NCBI GenBank assembly: GCA_964479665.1
Contig: CAYZNN010000010.1
Coordinates: 1 to 64,000 of the forward strand
Origin: UBA2287 sp964479665
GTDB lineage: Bacteria; Bacteroidota; Bacteroidia; Bacteroidales; Tenuifilaceae
Direction of reading: 5' to 3'
DNA: 64,000 bases
Shown: piece by piece, positions 56,225 through 64,000 of the stretch
Layout: every line of letters begins with the position of its first letter
How positions within the stretch are numbered: position 1 is the first letter of the stretch
Position numbers and translations under genes: made by a program
Notes under the pieces: model-generated
Databases searched by the model: none
What the model saw: only the letters and a program-made list of their open reading frames with translations
Told to the model about the DNA's origin: nothing

Positions 56225-58015
56225 ATGGCAAAATACAGAATGCATCTTCTCGTTTGCGGTGGTACCGGTTGCCGTGCTTCTGAGAGCGATTCAATAGTTG
56301 AAAGCTTAAAGAGCGAATTGGCAAAAAATGGGCTCGAAAACGAAGTGCAGGTAATTATGACCGGTTGCTTCGGGTTCTGCGAAAAGGGTCCTATTGTTAA
56401 GGTACTACCCGACAACACATTCTATACACAAGTTAATGGAAGCGACGCTGCTGAGTTAATAGCCGAGCACGTAGTTAAGGGGCGCAAGGTTAATCGTCTT
56501 TTATATCTCGATCCCGACAAAAAGGAGCACATTAGCGATTCGAAGCACATGGGCTTTTACCAAAAGCAAATTCGTATTGCTTTGCGCAATTGCGGCGTAA
56601 TTAACCCCGAGAACATTGAGGAGTACATTGCTCGCGATGGTTACCAAGCGCTTGGTAAAGTATTCGATATGGGTGCTCAGGTGGCCATTGAGCAAATGAA
56701 AAAATCGGGTCTTCGCGGTCGTGGAGGTGGTGGTTTCCCAACAGGTCTTAAGTGGGAAATTGCTTCGAAAAATCGCGCCGATCAGAAGTACGTAGTTTGT
56801 AATGCCGACGAGGGCGACCCCGGAGCATTTATGGATCGTTCGATTCTCGAAGGCGACCCCCATTCAGTAATAGAAGCTATGGCAATAAACGGCTTCTGTA
56901 TTGGTGCAACCAAAGGTTTGGTATACATCCGTGCCGAGTACCCTCTTGCCATTGAGCGTTTAAAAATTGCTTTGGATCAGGCACGCGAGTACGGCTTGCT
57001 TGGTAAAGATATTTTAGGTAGCGGTTTCGATTTCGATATCGAACTTCGTTACGGTGCTGGTGCATTTGTATGCGGCGAGGAAACTGCTCTTATCCATTCA
57101 ATGGAAGGTGAGCGCGGTGAGCCAACCGTTAAACCACCATTCCCCGCAGAGAGCGGTTACCTTGGAAAACCCACCAACGTTAATAACGTTGAAACGTTTG
57201 CCAACATTCCAGTTATTTACCTAAAAGGTGCCGAGTGGTTCGCATCGATTGGTACCGAAAAATCGAAGGGAACTAAAGTATTTGCCCTTGCCGGAAAAAT
57301 TAATAACGTTGGTCTTATAGAGGTTCCAATGGGTATTACCCTTCGTGAGGTTATTTACGAAATTGGTGGAGGAATTAAGGACGGCAAGAAATTTAAAGCA
57401 GTTCAAACCGGTGGTCCTTCGGGTGGTTGCTTAACCGAGAAACACCTTGATACGCCTATCGATTACGATAACCTTATTGCTGCGGGCTCAATGATGGGTT
57501 CGGGTGGTATGATTGTTATGGACGAGGACGACTGCATGGTGTCGGTTGCAAAATTCTATCTCGACTTCACCGTTGAGGAGAGCTGCGGAAAATGTGCACC
57601 TTGCCGTATTGGTAACAAGCGCCTTTACGAATTGCTTCAGCGCTTAACCGAAGGAAAAGGCCAAATGGAAGACCTCGACAGGCTTCGCAACTTGAGCCAT
57701 GTTATTAAAGATGCATCGCTTTGCGGGCTAGGTCAAACCTCGCCAAACCCTGTTCTTTCTACTCTCGATAATTTTTACCATGAGTATTTAGAGCACGTAA
57801 ACGACAAAAAATGCCGCTCAGGTCAGTGTAAAGCGCTAATGCAATATGTAATAGAAGCCGAAGCATGCGTTGGCTGTACCGCTTGCGCTCGCATTTGTCC
57901 GGTTAATGCAATTAGTGGCGATCGTAAAAAGCCTCACGTTATCGATACATCAATTTGTATCAAGTGCGGTGCTTGTATCGAGAAGTGTAAATTCAGTGCA
58001 ATTAGCATTCAATAA
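56225..58015 (+). CDS. hydB: HydB, full-length NuoF-like subunit of hydrogenase 2
   Basis: 596 residues in three parts. The N-terminal thioredoxin-like [2Fe-2S] domain (about 1-85) has VCGGTGCRAS and TGCFGFCEKGP. The NuoF core has GLRGRGGGGFPTGLKWE, NADEGDPGAFMDRSILEGDP, GAFVCGEETALIHSMEG, ESCGKCAPCRIG and SLCGLGQTSPNP. The C-terminal 2[4Fe-4S] ferredoxin domain has CVGCTACARICPVNAI and CIKCGACIEKCKF. This is the complete domain set of electron-bifurcating HydB as in Thermotoga. It probably joins NAD(H), ferredoxin and H2 electron flow with HydA and HydC of the same set. Confidence 0.95.
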   Translation: MAKYRMHLLVCGGTGCRASESDSIVESLKSELAKNGLENEVQVIMTGCFGFCEKGPIVKVLPDNTFYTQVNGSDAAELIAEHVVKGRKVNRLLYLDPDKKEHISDSKHMGFYQKQIRIALRNCGVINPENIEEYIARDGYQALGKVFDMGAQVAIEQMKKSGLRGRGGGGFPTGLKWEIASKNRADQKYVVCNADEGDPGAFMDRSILEGDPHSVIEAMAINGFCIGATKGLVYIRAEYPLAIERLKIALDQAREYGLLGKDILGSGFDFDIELRYGAGAFVCGEETALIHSMEGERGEPTVKPPFPAESGYLGKPTNVNNVETFANIPVIYLKGAEWFASIGTEKSKGTKVFALAGKINNVGLIEVPMGITLREVIYEIGGGIKDGKKFKAVQTGGPSGGCLTEKHLDTPIDYDNLIAAGSMMGSGGMIVMDEDDCMVSVAKFYLDFTVEESCGKCAPCRIGNKRLYELLQRLTEGKGQMEDLDRLRNLSHVIKDASLCGLGQTSPNPVLSTLDNFYHEYLEHVNDKKCRSGQCKALMQYVIEAEACVGCTACARICPVNAISGDRKKPHVIDTSICIKCGACIEKCKFSAISIQ

Positions 58016-58031
58016 TTAGGGGGTATAATAA

Positions 58032-59807
58032 ATGGAAACAGTAAAATTAACCATAGATAATAAGGCGATTGAGGTTCCAAAAGGAACAACAATTTATAAA
58101 GCCGCAAAGCAGCTGGGTATCGATATCCCTGTGCTTTGTTACATGGAGCTAAAGGACCTAAATATTGAGAATAAACCTGCTGGCTGTCGTATTTGCGTTG
58201 TTGAGGTTGAAGGTCGCCGTAACATGGCTCCTTCGTGCTCAACCGACTGTACCGAGGGAATGGTGGTGAAAACCCATACTATGAGGGTTATTAACGCTCG
58301 CCGTACTATTCTCGAACTTATTCTGAGCGATCACCCAAAGGATTGCTTAACATGCGCCAAGAGCGGTCATTGCGAATTGCAGGATATGGCTGTGAAACTT
58401 GGTGTTCGTAACATTCCGGGTCAGGAGTATGCCGAGATGAGCACGTACAGGGTCGATACTTCGCCCTCAATTATTCGCGACCTCGACAAATGTATCATGT
58501 GCCGCCGTTGCGAGATGATGTGTAATACGGTTCAAACCGTTGGCGCGCTAAACGCCATAAACCGTGGGTTTATGGCGGTTGTTGCCCCTGCGTTTGAGCA
58601 AAACCTCGAAAAGTCGCCATGTACATACTGCGGACAGTGCGTAGCAGTTTGTCCTACCGGTGCACTTACCGAAGTTGATCATACCCCAAAAATTATTCGT
58701 GCCCTAGCCGATCCTACTAAAAAGGTAATAGTACAAACCGCACCAGCAATTCGTGTTGCTTTAGGCGAAGAGTTTGGCATGGAGCCAGGTACAATTGTTA
58801 CTGGCAAAATGGTTGCAGCCCTTAAAGAGATTGGTTTCGACTATATTTTCGATACCGATTTTGCTGCCGACCTTACCATTATGGAAGAGGGAACTGAGCT
58901 TCTCGACCGTTTAGGCCGTCACCTTGCAGGCGATAAGAACGTGAAACTTCCTATTCTTACAAGTTGCTGCCCAGGTTGGGTAAACTTCTTCGAGCATAAC
59001 TTTAACGACATGCTCGATGTACCTTCAACAGCCAAATCGCCACAGCAAATGTTTGGAGCTATTGCTAAAACTTACTTTGCCGATAAAATGGGCGTTAAGC
59101 GCGAAGATATGGTTGTAGTTTCGGTTATGCCTTGCTTGGCTAAAAAGTACGAAGCGCAACGCGACGAGTTTAAAGTTAACGGCAACCCCGATGTTGACTA
59201 CTCCATTTCGACTCGCGAGTTAGCTCACCTAATTAAAGAGTTCAACATTAACTTTACCGATTTACCCGACATGGACTTTGATCGTCCGTTGGGCGAATCG
59301 ACTGGTGCAGCAGTTATTTTTGGTGCAACGGGTGGTGTTATTGAGGCCGCTGTTCGTACCGCTTACGAAGTGCACACTGGCAAAAAGTTAGAAAGGGTTG
59401 ACTTTACCGAGCTCCGTGGAATGCAGGGTATTCGTTCGGCAACCATCGATTTTAATGGTTTACCAATAAATATAGGTATTGCTCACGGGTTGGGTAATGC
59501 TCGTAAACTTCTTGAAGATGTGCGCGACGGAAAAGTTAATTACCACGCTATTGAAGTAATGGCTTGTCCGGGTGGTTGTATTGGTGGTGGTGGCCAGCCA
59601 CTTCACCATGGCGACTCTGCAATTCTTAAGGCACGTACCGCAGCCATTTACCTCGAAGATAAGGATAAGCCAGTGCGTAAATCGCATGAGAATCCATATA
59701 TTGTAAAACTTTACGAAGAGTTTTTGGGTAAACCCATGAGCGAGAAGGCACACCACTTGCTGCACACGCACTACTTCGATAGAGGAAAGAAGGATATTTA
59801 CATTTAA
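58032..59807 (+). CDS. hydA: HydA, [FeFe]-hydrogenase catalytic subunit 2
   Basis: 591 residues. N-terminal [2Fe-2S] (CRICVVEVEGRRNMAPSC), then DHPKDCLTCAKSGHCELQ, then two [4Fe-4S] sites (CIMCRRCEMMC, CTYCGQCVAVCPTGA). The H-cluster motifs are canonical: L1 TSCCPGW (310-316) with both proton-relay and ligand cysteines, L2 MPCLAKKYEAQRDE (C368) and L3 EVMACPGGCIGGGGQP (C512, C516). The C-terminal small-subunit segment RKSHENPYIVKLYEEFLG is present. Similar throughout to HydA of set 1 but clearly diverged. Expected to be a soluble H2-forming or H2-oxidising enzyme with the HydB and HydC of its set. Confidence 0.96.
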   Translation: METVKLTIDNKAIEVPKGTTIYKAAKQLGIDIPVLCYMELKDLNIENKPAGCRICVVEVEGRRNMAPSCSTDCTEGMVVKTHTMRVINARRTILELILSDHPKDCLTCAKSGHCELQDMAVKLGVRNIPGQEYAEMSTYRVDTSPSIIRDLDKCIMCRRCEMMCNTVQTVGALNAINRGFMAVVAPAFEQNLEKSPCTYCGQCVAVCPTGALTEVDHTPKIIRALADPTKKVIVQTAPAIRVALGEEFGMEPGTIVTGKMVAALKEIGFDYIFDTDFAADLTIMEEGTELLDRLGRHLAGDKNVKLPILTSCCPGWVNFFEHNFNDMLDVPSTAKSPQQMFGAIAKTYFADKMGVKREDMVVVSVMPCLAKKYEAQRDEFKVNGNPDVDYSISTRELAHLIKEFNINFTDLPDMDFDRPLGESTGAAVIFGATGGVIEAAVRTAYEVHTGKKLERVDFTELRGMQGIRSATIDFNGLPINIGIAHGLGNARKLLEDVRDGKVNYHAIEVMACPGGCIGGGGQPLHHGDSAILKARTAAIYLEDKDKPVRKSHENPYIVKLYEEFLGKPMSEKAHHLLHTHYFDRGKKDIYI

Positions 59808-59810
59808 TTA

Positions 59811-59815
59811 GGAGG
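59811..59815 (+). promoter_or_regulatory. Shine-Dalgarno sequence of hydC (set 2)
   Basis: TAGGAGG (core GGAGG at 59811-59815) lies 8 nt before the ATG at 59824. It is the third clear SD in the hydrogenase region. Confidence 0.75.
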
Positions 59816-59823
59816 ATTGGTCA

Positions 59824-60306
59824 ATGTCACATATTAAAGTTGAGCTAAAAAAAGAGGATGTTGCTAAGCTCATGGAGATTTGCAAATCCTTCAATAACGA
59901 TCCGGGTGAACTAATCAACGTGCTTCACAAAGCCCAGGGTCACTTTGGGTACCTACCTGCCGAAGTGCAAGAGGTAGTTGCAGCAGAGCTTAATGTTTCG
60001 GTTGCTAAGGTATATGGTGTAGTAACGTTTTACTCGTTCTTTACCATGATTCCAAAGGGGCAGCACCCAATAAGCATTTGCACCGGTACAGCATGTTACG
60101 TTCGCGGAGCCGAGAAAGTAGTCGATGAGTTTAAGCGCATACTTAACATTAAAGTTGGCGAAACAAGCCCCGATGGTAAATTCTCACTTAGCTGCCTACG
60201 TTGCGTAGGTGCCTGTGGACTTGCTCCAGTGGTACTGGTTGGCGAAAAAGTTTATGGTCGCGTTTCGCCCGACGGAGTTCAGGATATACTGAAAGAGTAC
60301 CAGTAG
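59824..60306 (+). CDS. hydC: HydC, NuoE-like [2Fe-2S] subunit of hydrogenase 2
   Basis: 160 residues. Features: LINVLHKAQGHFGYLPAEV at the helical N-terminus, ISICTGTACYVRGAEKV and SCLRCVGACGLAPVV for the [2Fe-2S] cysteines. Normal length for the NuoE family. Last gene of the set, followed by a long hairpin. Diverged from the other HydC: its second cysteine pair is CLRCVGAC instead of NCLGWC. Confidence 0.94.
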   Translation: MSHIKVELKKEDVAKLMEICKSFNNDPGELINVLHKAQGHFGYLPAEVQEVVAAELNVSVAKVYGVVTFYSFFTMIPKGQHPISICTGTACYVRGAEKVVDEFKRILNIKVGETSPDGKFSLSCLRCVGACGLAPVVLVGEKVYGRVSPDGVQDILKEYQ

Positions 60307-60320
60307 TTTAATTTTTTTCA

Positions 60321-60355
60321 ATTGAAAGGGTTGTCAGAATGGCAACCCTTTCAAT
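60321..60355 (+). terminator. Hairpin terminator after the hydrogenase region
   Basis: ATTGAAAGGGTTG (60321-60333) pairs exactly with CAACCCTTTCAAT (60343-60355). Flanking sequence is A/T-rich on both sides (a run of T before, ATTTC and TTTTTTC after), so it may work in either direction. Confidence 0.78.
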
Positions 60356-60479
60356 TATTTCAATTTTTTCGAAATTTTGAGGAAACGCCTGAAAAAAACG
60401 TTTGCAATATTCATTCAACTCTAAGAATTAGCTAACTTGCGTGCCCATATAACCAATCCAAATAATTCATTAATAAATT

Positions 60480-61916
60480 ATGTATCAGTTGTTTAGTAAT
60501 ACCTATTTTTGGGTAGTAATAGCATATTTTGCAATAGTTATTGGTATTTCGTTTTTAACACGAAAAGTTGCCTCGCGTTCGGTTGCCGACTACCTTGTTG
60601 CTGGCCGCAATTTAGGAATTCTTCTTTGCTCGGTTGTTGTTGCAGCCGAGTGGCTAGGCGGAATGAGTACCATTGGGGTTAGTGAAAAGGCTTTTAAAAC
60701 CCTATCGATTCAACCTATTCTTTATAATGTTGCCACATCAATAGGTATGATTATTATTGGCTTTACCGTGGCTATTCATTACCGGAAGAATAATGTACAT
60801 ACAGTTAGTGAGATGCTCGAGAATTTATTTGGCAAAGAAGCCAAAAAAATATCGGCAATTGCTTTTTTAATAGCATACATAACCTTGGCTTATGTTCAGC
60901 TTCAAACTGCAACCAGCGTTATGAGTTCCATTTTTCAAATCGACTGGTTTACTTCCGTTCTCATTGCAGCTGGTGTAATTACTCTTTATACCTACATTGG
61001 CGGAATGCATGCATTGGCAATTACCTCGGTTATTCACCTTATTGTAATGTTTGTGGGTTTAGGAATTGCAATGGTTATTGGTATTATTAACGTTGGTGGT
61101 TTTGGCGATTTACAAACCCTACTCGAAGCAAAAGGCGCAACAGGAAGTATCTATAATCCGTTTGGAGTTGGTCTCAATGAGGCATTCAGCTTACTTTTGG
61201 GGGGGGTTCTGGGAGGTATGGCAGCTCAGGCCAGCATTCAGCCTATATTCGCTGCAAGAAGCCCAATGGTTGCCCGCAAAGCCTCTATTCTTTCAAGTGC
61301 TTACATTGCTCCCTTTGGTATTATGACAGCAATTCTTGGTTTAATTGCAGCTACCGGTAGGTATAATATTGGAACAGATAACCCCAAATTAGCCTTAACC
61401 AATTTACTGGTTACACCAGATTTTATTCATCCAGTACTCGGAGGGTTGGCTCTTGCCGGAATATTGGCTGCCATTCTTTCAACAGTGGGACCTGTAAATT
61501 TTGCTGTTGTTACCATTGCTACTAAAGACATATACCATGGATTTATTAATCCGAATGCCGACGAAAAAAAGGTTATTCAAACTGCTCGCAGACTTGTTGT
61601 TGTTGTAAGTTTAATTACAATTCCCTTGGCCTATTACTTTCAAAGTGGCATACTCGATTCTGCATACATAAGTTATGCTATAAGAGCCATTGGTGCAATA
61701 GTCATCATTGCTGGAATTTATTTTAAGGGATGGATTGATGCCTTTGCCGTTAAGTTGGCCTTTATTGGCGGTACCTTAGCGGTTTTCCTTTGCATTTTGG
61801 CCGCAAAAATGGGATGGTTCAATATAGATAAAACTTATGGAGCAGTTATTTTTGCAATACTGGCTCTTATTGTCGGATTTATAAGAAGAAAATTTATTCA
61901 TGCGAAAAATGAATAA
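60480..61916 (+). CDS. Sodium:solute symporter family (SSS) transporter
   Basis: 478 residues, about thirteen membrane helices. The N-terminus has FWVVIAYFAIVIGISFLTRK and then SRSVADYLVAGRNLG, the SSS signature region, followed by AAEWLGGMSTIGVSEKAF. Later segments (TYIGGMHALAITSVIHLIVM, GGMAAQASIQPIFAARSP, AAILSTVGPVNFAVVTIATK) fit the family and include the likely sodium-site region. The substrate is probably an organic acid, judged only from the CoA-transferase and 2-oxoacid oxidoreductase genes that follow with overlapping frames. The gene contains a G8 run at 61199-61206. Confidence 0.88.
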   Translation: MYQLFSNTYFWVVIAYFAIVIGISFLTRKVASRSVADYLVAGRNLGILLCSVVVAAEWLGGMSTIGVSEKAFKTLSIQPILYNVATSIGMIIIGFTVAIHYRKNNVHTVSEMLENLFGKEAKKISAIAFLIAYITLAYVQLQTATSVMSSIFQIDWFTSVLIAAGVITLYTYIGGMHALAITSVIHLIVMFVGLGIAMVIGIINVGGFGDLQTLLEAKGATGSIYNPFGVGLNEAFSLLLGGVLGGMAAQASIQPIFAARSPMVARKASILSSAYIAPFGIMTAILGLIAATGRYNIGTDNPKLALTNLLVTPDFIHPVLGGLALAGILAAILSTVGPVNFAVVTIATKDIYHGFINPNADEKKVIQTARRLVVVVSLITIPLAYYFQSGILDSAYISYAIRAIGAIVIIAGIYFKGWIDAFAVKLAFIGGTLAVFLCILAAKMGWFNIDKTYGAVIFAILALIVGFIRRKFIHAKNE

Positions 61917-63132
61917 CGGACCTTTGTTTGGAATAAAGGTTTTAGAGTTGGCCAACGTGCTGGCGGGGCCAAGTGTTGGTGTAGCTTTGGCCGAGCTTGG
62001 AGCAACAGTTGTTAAGGTAGAAAATTTACTCACAAGGGGCGATGTTACACGTACTTGGAAATTACCCACAGAGGATGAACAAACCGATATTTCTGGCTAT
62101 TTCAGTTGCGTAAACTGGGGAAAAAAATCGATTGCCCTCGATCTCTGCAAGCCCGAGGGGCTTGAGATTGTTTACAAGTTGGCATCGGTTTGCGACATTG
62201 TTTTGGTTAGCTATAAGCCGGGCGACGCTCAGAAACTGAAAGTAGATTACGAAACCCTTAGCGCTTACAATGCCAAAATAATTTATGCCCATTTAACCGG
62301 CTATGGCTTAAAAAATAAGCGTGCAGGTTACGATGCTATAATACAAGCAGAAAGTGGATTTACCTTTATGAATGGCGACCCCAATGGACAGCCTGTTAAA
62401 ATGCCAGTGGCATTAATGGATGTTTTGGCAGGGCACCAGCTTAAGGAAGCAATATTGCTTGCACTATTAATACGAGAGCGAACCGGAAAGGGCCAGTATA
62501 TTGAAACAAGTTTAATTAAAAGCGGTGTAGCCGCTTTATCAAATCAGGCAACCAATTGGTTGGTTGGAAACTCAATTCCCAAACGAATGGGATCCGACCA
62601 TCCGAATATAGTTCCTTACGGAACAATTTTTACTACTGCCGATCAAAAACCCATTGTGCTAGCAATTGGTAGCGATAAGCAATTTGCCGATTTATGTTCC
62701 ATCCTTGGGGAGCCCGATATTGTTTCTAATCCTAAATTTGCCAACAATTTTAGTAGAGTAAAAAACAGGGAAGAGATAACCCAAATTGTTCAAGGCTTAA
62801 TATCTAGAAAGAATAGAGATGAACTTTTATCTGAACTCGATAGAAAAAGCGTTCCTGCTGGTGGTGTTTTTAACATGCAGGAGGTTTTTGAACAACCTGA
62901 GGTTCAAGAACTTGTAATTGAAGGTAGAACCACATCGGGTAAGCTAATAAAAGGCCTTCGAACCGTTGCTTTCACCCTTAACGGAGATGAAAAGGAATCG
63001 ACTATTGCAGCACCTCCCCATTATGGTGAGCATACAATAGCAATTTTAAAAGAAATGCTAGGTTACTCTAATTCAAGCGTACAAAGTTTAATCGATAACC
63101 AAATAGTATATGCAAACAACAAACTCAGCTAG
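61900..63132 (+). CDS. Family III CoA-transferase (CaiB/BaiF)
   Basis: 410 residues. Family III enzymes move CoA between organic acids through an aspartyl anhydride. The N-terminus (FGIKVLELANVLAGPSVG, ELGATVVKVEN) and the catalytic Asp in MPVALMDVLAGHQ (about D175) are present, as are GYGLKNKRAGYDAIIQAESG and GKGQYIETSL. The start overlaps the symporter gene by 17 nt (a second ATG at 61909 also does). The next gene starts 23 nt before its stop, so the three are translationally linked. The acid it activates is unknown. The context suggests a compound that becomes a 2-oxoacid, or is made from one. Confidence 0.9.
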   Translation: MRKMNNGPLFGIKVLELANVLAGPSVGVALAELGATVVKVENLLTRGDVTRTWKLPTEDEQTDISGYFSCVNWGKKSIALDLCKPEGLEIVYKLASVCDIVLVSYKPGDAQKLKVDYETLSAYNAKIIYAHLTGYGLKNKRAGYDAIIQAESGFTFMNGDPNGQPVKMPVALMDVLAGHQLKEAILLALLIRERTGKGQYIETSLIKSGVAALSNQATNWLVGNSIPKRMGSDHPNIVPYGTIFTTADQKPIVLAIGSDKQFADLCSILGEPDIVSNPKFANNFSRVKNREEITQIVQGLISRKNRDELLSELDRKSVPAGGVFNMQEVFEQPEVQELVIEGRTTSGKLIKGLRTVAFTLNGDEKESTIAAPPHYGEHTIAILKEMLGYSNSSVQSLIDNQIVYANNKLS

Positions 63133-64000
63133 ACCCAAAGCCTTCATCGATGGCTCTAGGTTAATAACTGAAGCATGTGTTTTGGCTGGTGCCGAAGTGT
63201 TCGTTGGTTACCCCATTACACCCGCAAACTCACTGTACCTATATGCTACCAAGCGTTTCCCAACAATGCTTGCCGCTCCCGATGAGATAACAACTCTTCA
63301 GTGGATGAGTGGCTTTGCCACGGCAGGTAAAGTGCCTGTAACAGCAACTTCATTCCCTGGCTACGCTTTAATGGTCGAATCCATTAATATGGCATTTATG
63401 ATGGAGCTGCCCATGGTTATTATTCTGGTGCAGCGCCTGGGCCCAGCCACCGGAACAGCAACTTGCGGGGCTCAAGGCGATTTATCGGTAATTAACGGTA
63501 CCCTTTCGGGCGGTTTCTCAATCCCAACTTTTTGCATAAGCAATCTCGACGATTGCTGGAGCCTGTCGGCAAAAGCCGTGGAAACGGCTACAAAGTTACG
63601 TACTCCCGTTGTGTTGCTTACATCGAAGGAGATGGTTATGACCCTTTTAAGTTACGACTGGTCGAACCTACCCGAAATTAAACCCAGCAAAATGAAAGAG
63701 TTTACTGGCGAAGGACCGTATTTTCCATACAAAGCAGAAGCCGATTTAATACCCGATTTCCTTCCAGTAACGCAAACTAAGCATCAGGTACGAATAACAG
63801 CTTCAACGCACGATACAAAGGGAATTCTTCAGAATGTATTACCCGAAGCCATCGACAATACCAAGCGCCTTCAGGCGAAACAGGACATTCACCTTAACGA
63901 GTATACCTATTTCGACCTCGATGAACAGGCGGGTGCCAATAAGCTGATTATTTCGTACGACATAACAGCCCAGGCTGCACGCGAAGCGATAGTTAAGCTT
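63110..64000 (+). CDS. 2-oxoacid:ferredoxin oxidoreductase subunit alpha, 5' part (runs off the window)
   Basis: The frame from ATG 63110 is open to the window end (297 codons; incomplete). It begins MQTTNSARPKAFIDGSRLIT, then EACVLAGAEVFVGYPITPAN, the domain I signature of KorA/PorA-type subunits. QRLGPATGTATCGAQGDL (about 113-130) matches the conserved GPATG region. These enzymes oxidatively decarboxylate 2-oxoacids with CoA and reduce ferredoxin. The reduced ferredoxin could feed the HydABC enzymes. It overlaps the CoA-transferase gene by 23 nt. Whether it is specific for 2-oxoglutarate or another oxoacid cannot be decided from this part. Confidence 0.88.
   Translation, partial: MQTTNSARPKAFIDGSRLITEACVLAGAEVFVGYPITPANSLYLYATKRFPTMLAAPDEITTLQWMSGFATAGKVPVTATSFPGYALMVESINMAFMMELPMVIILVQRLGPATGTATCGAQGDLSVINGTLSGGFSIPTFCISNLDDCWSLSAKAVETATKLRTPVVLLTSKEMVMTLLSYDWSNLPEIKPSKMKEFTGEGPYFPYKAEADLIPDFLPVTQTKHQVRITASTHDTKGILQNVLPEAIDNTKRLQAKQDIHLNEYTYFDLDEQAGANKLIISYDITAQAAREAIVKL

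Noticed and set aside
48070..60306. Complex I (nuoE, nuoF, nuoG) as an alternative reading of the hydrogenase genes
   Set aside because: HydA of both sets has all three H-cluster motifs, and no Nuo membrane subunits are present.

Overview
The window looks like a chromosomal segment of an anaerobic, free-living member of the Bacteroidota, probably close to Bacteroidales/Marinilabiliales. The grounds are: two large secreted proteins with type IX secretion (T9SS) C-terminal sorting domains; promoters of the Bacteroidota form TTTG-N19-21-TAnnTTTG; very few Shine-Dalgarno sequences; families typical of the phylum (DUF4199, DUF3078, DUF3467 directly after rpoC, S46 peptidase, KdsC/UbiA/Maf neighbourhood); and Bacteroidota-type ribosomal and RNA polymerase proteins. 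No rRNA, CRISPR array, prophage or intact insertion sequence was seen. A species cannot be named from sequence alone.

Layout. 1-10 kb: a small secreted protein and two modular T9SS cargo proteins, with a repeat-filled intergenic region between the two. 10-18 kb: ComEC, TrkA, SRP RNA on the minus strand, DUF4199, a glycosyltransferase, a decayed ion-channel gene, a nitroreductase and an Omp85-like barrel. 18-33.4 kb: the information-processing block rpsU, xer, hpf, tRNA Thr-Tyr-Gly-Thr, tuf, tRNA-Trp, secE, nusG, rplK, rplA, rplJ, rplL, rpoB, rpoC, DUF3467. 33.4-36 kb: DUF3078 barrel, mscL and a bile acid:sodium symporter-family protein. 36-42 kb, minus strand: acyl-CoA dehydrogenase, a two-polypeptide ETF:menaquinone-type oxidoreductase, a four-helix-bundle gene inside an inverted repeat, then etfA and etfB. 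42.1-42.6 kb: a MITE-like element and a palindrome. 42.6-48 kb: DUF2520, kdsC, ubiA-family, maf and a DPP11-like S46 peptidase. 48-60.3 kb: two different trimeric [FeFe]-hydrogenases flanking a regulatory module. 60.5-64 kb: a sodium:solute symporter, a family III CoA-transferase and the start of a 2-oxoacid:ferredoxin oxidoreductase alpha subunit, with overlapping reading frames.

Metabolic reading (inference). Acyl-CoA oxidation would pass electrons to EtfAB and then, through the membrane Fe-S proteins, to menaquinone. NADH and reduced ferredoxin, the latter for example from the 2-oxoacid oxidoreductase, would be disposed of as H2 by the HydABC enzymes. Both HydABC sets lie next to an H-cluster protein without an obvious catalytic proton relay, two DRTGG proteins, two HATPase proteins and a PHP protein. 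That module looks like a hydrogen- or redox-sensing regulatory system and is the most interesting part of the window. No maturation genes (hydE, hydF, hydG) are present here, so they must lie elsewhere.
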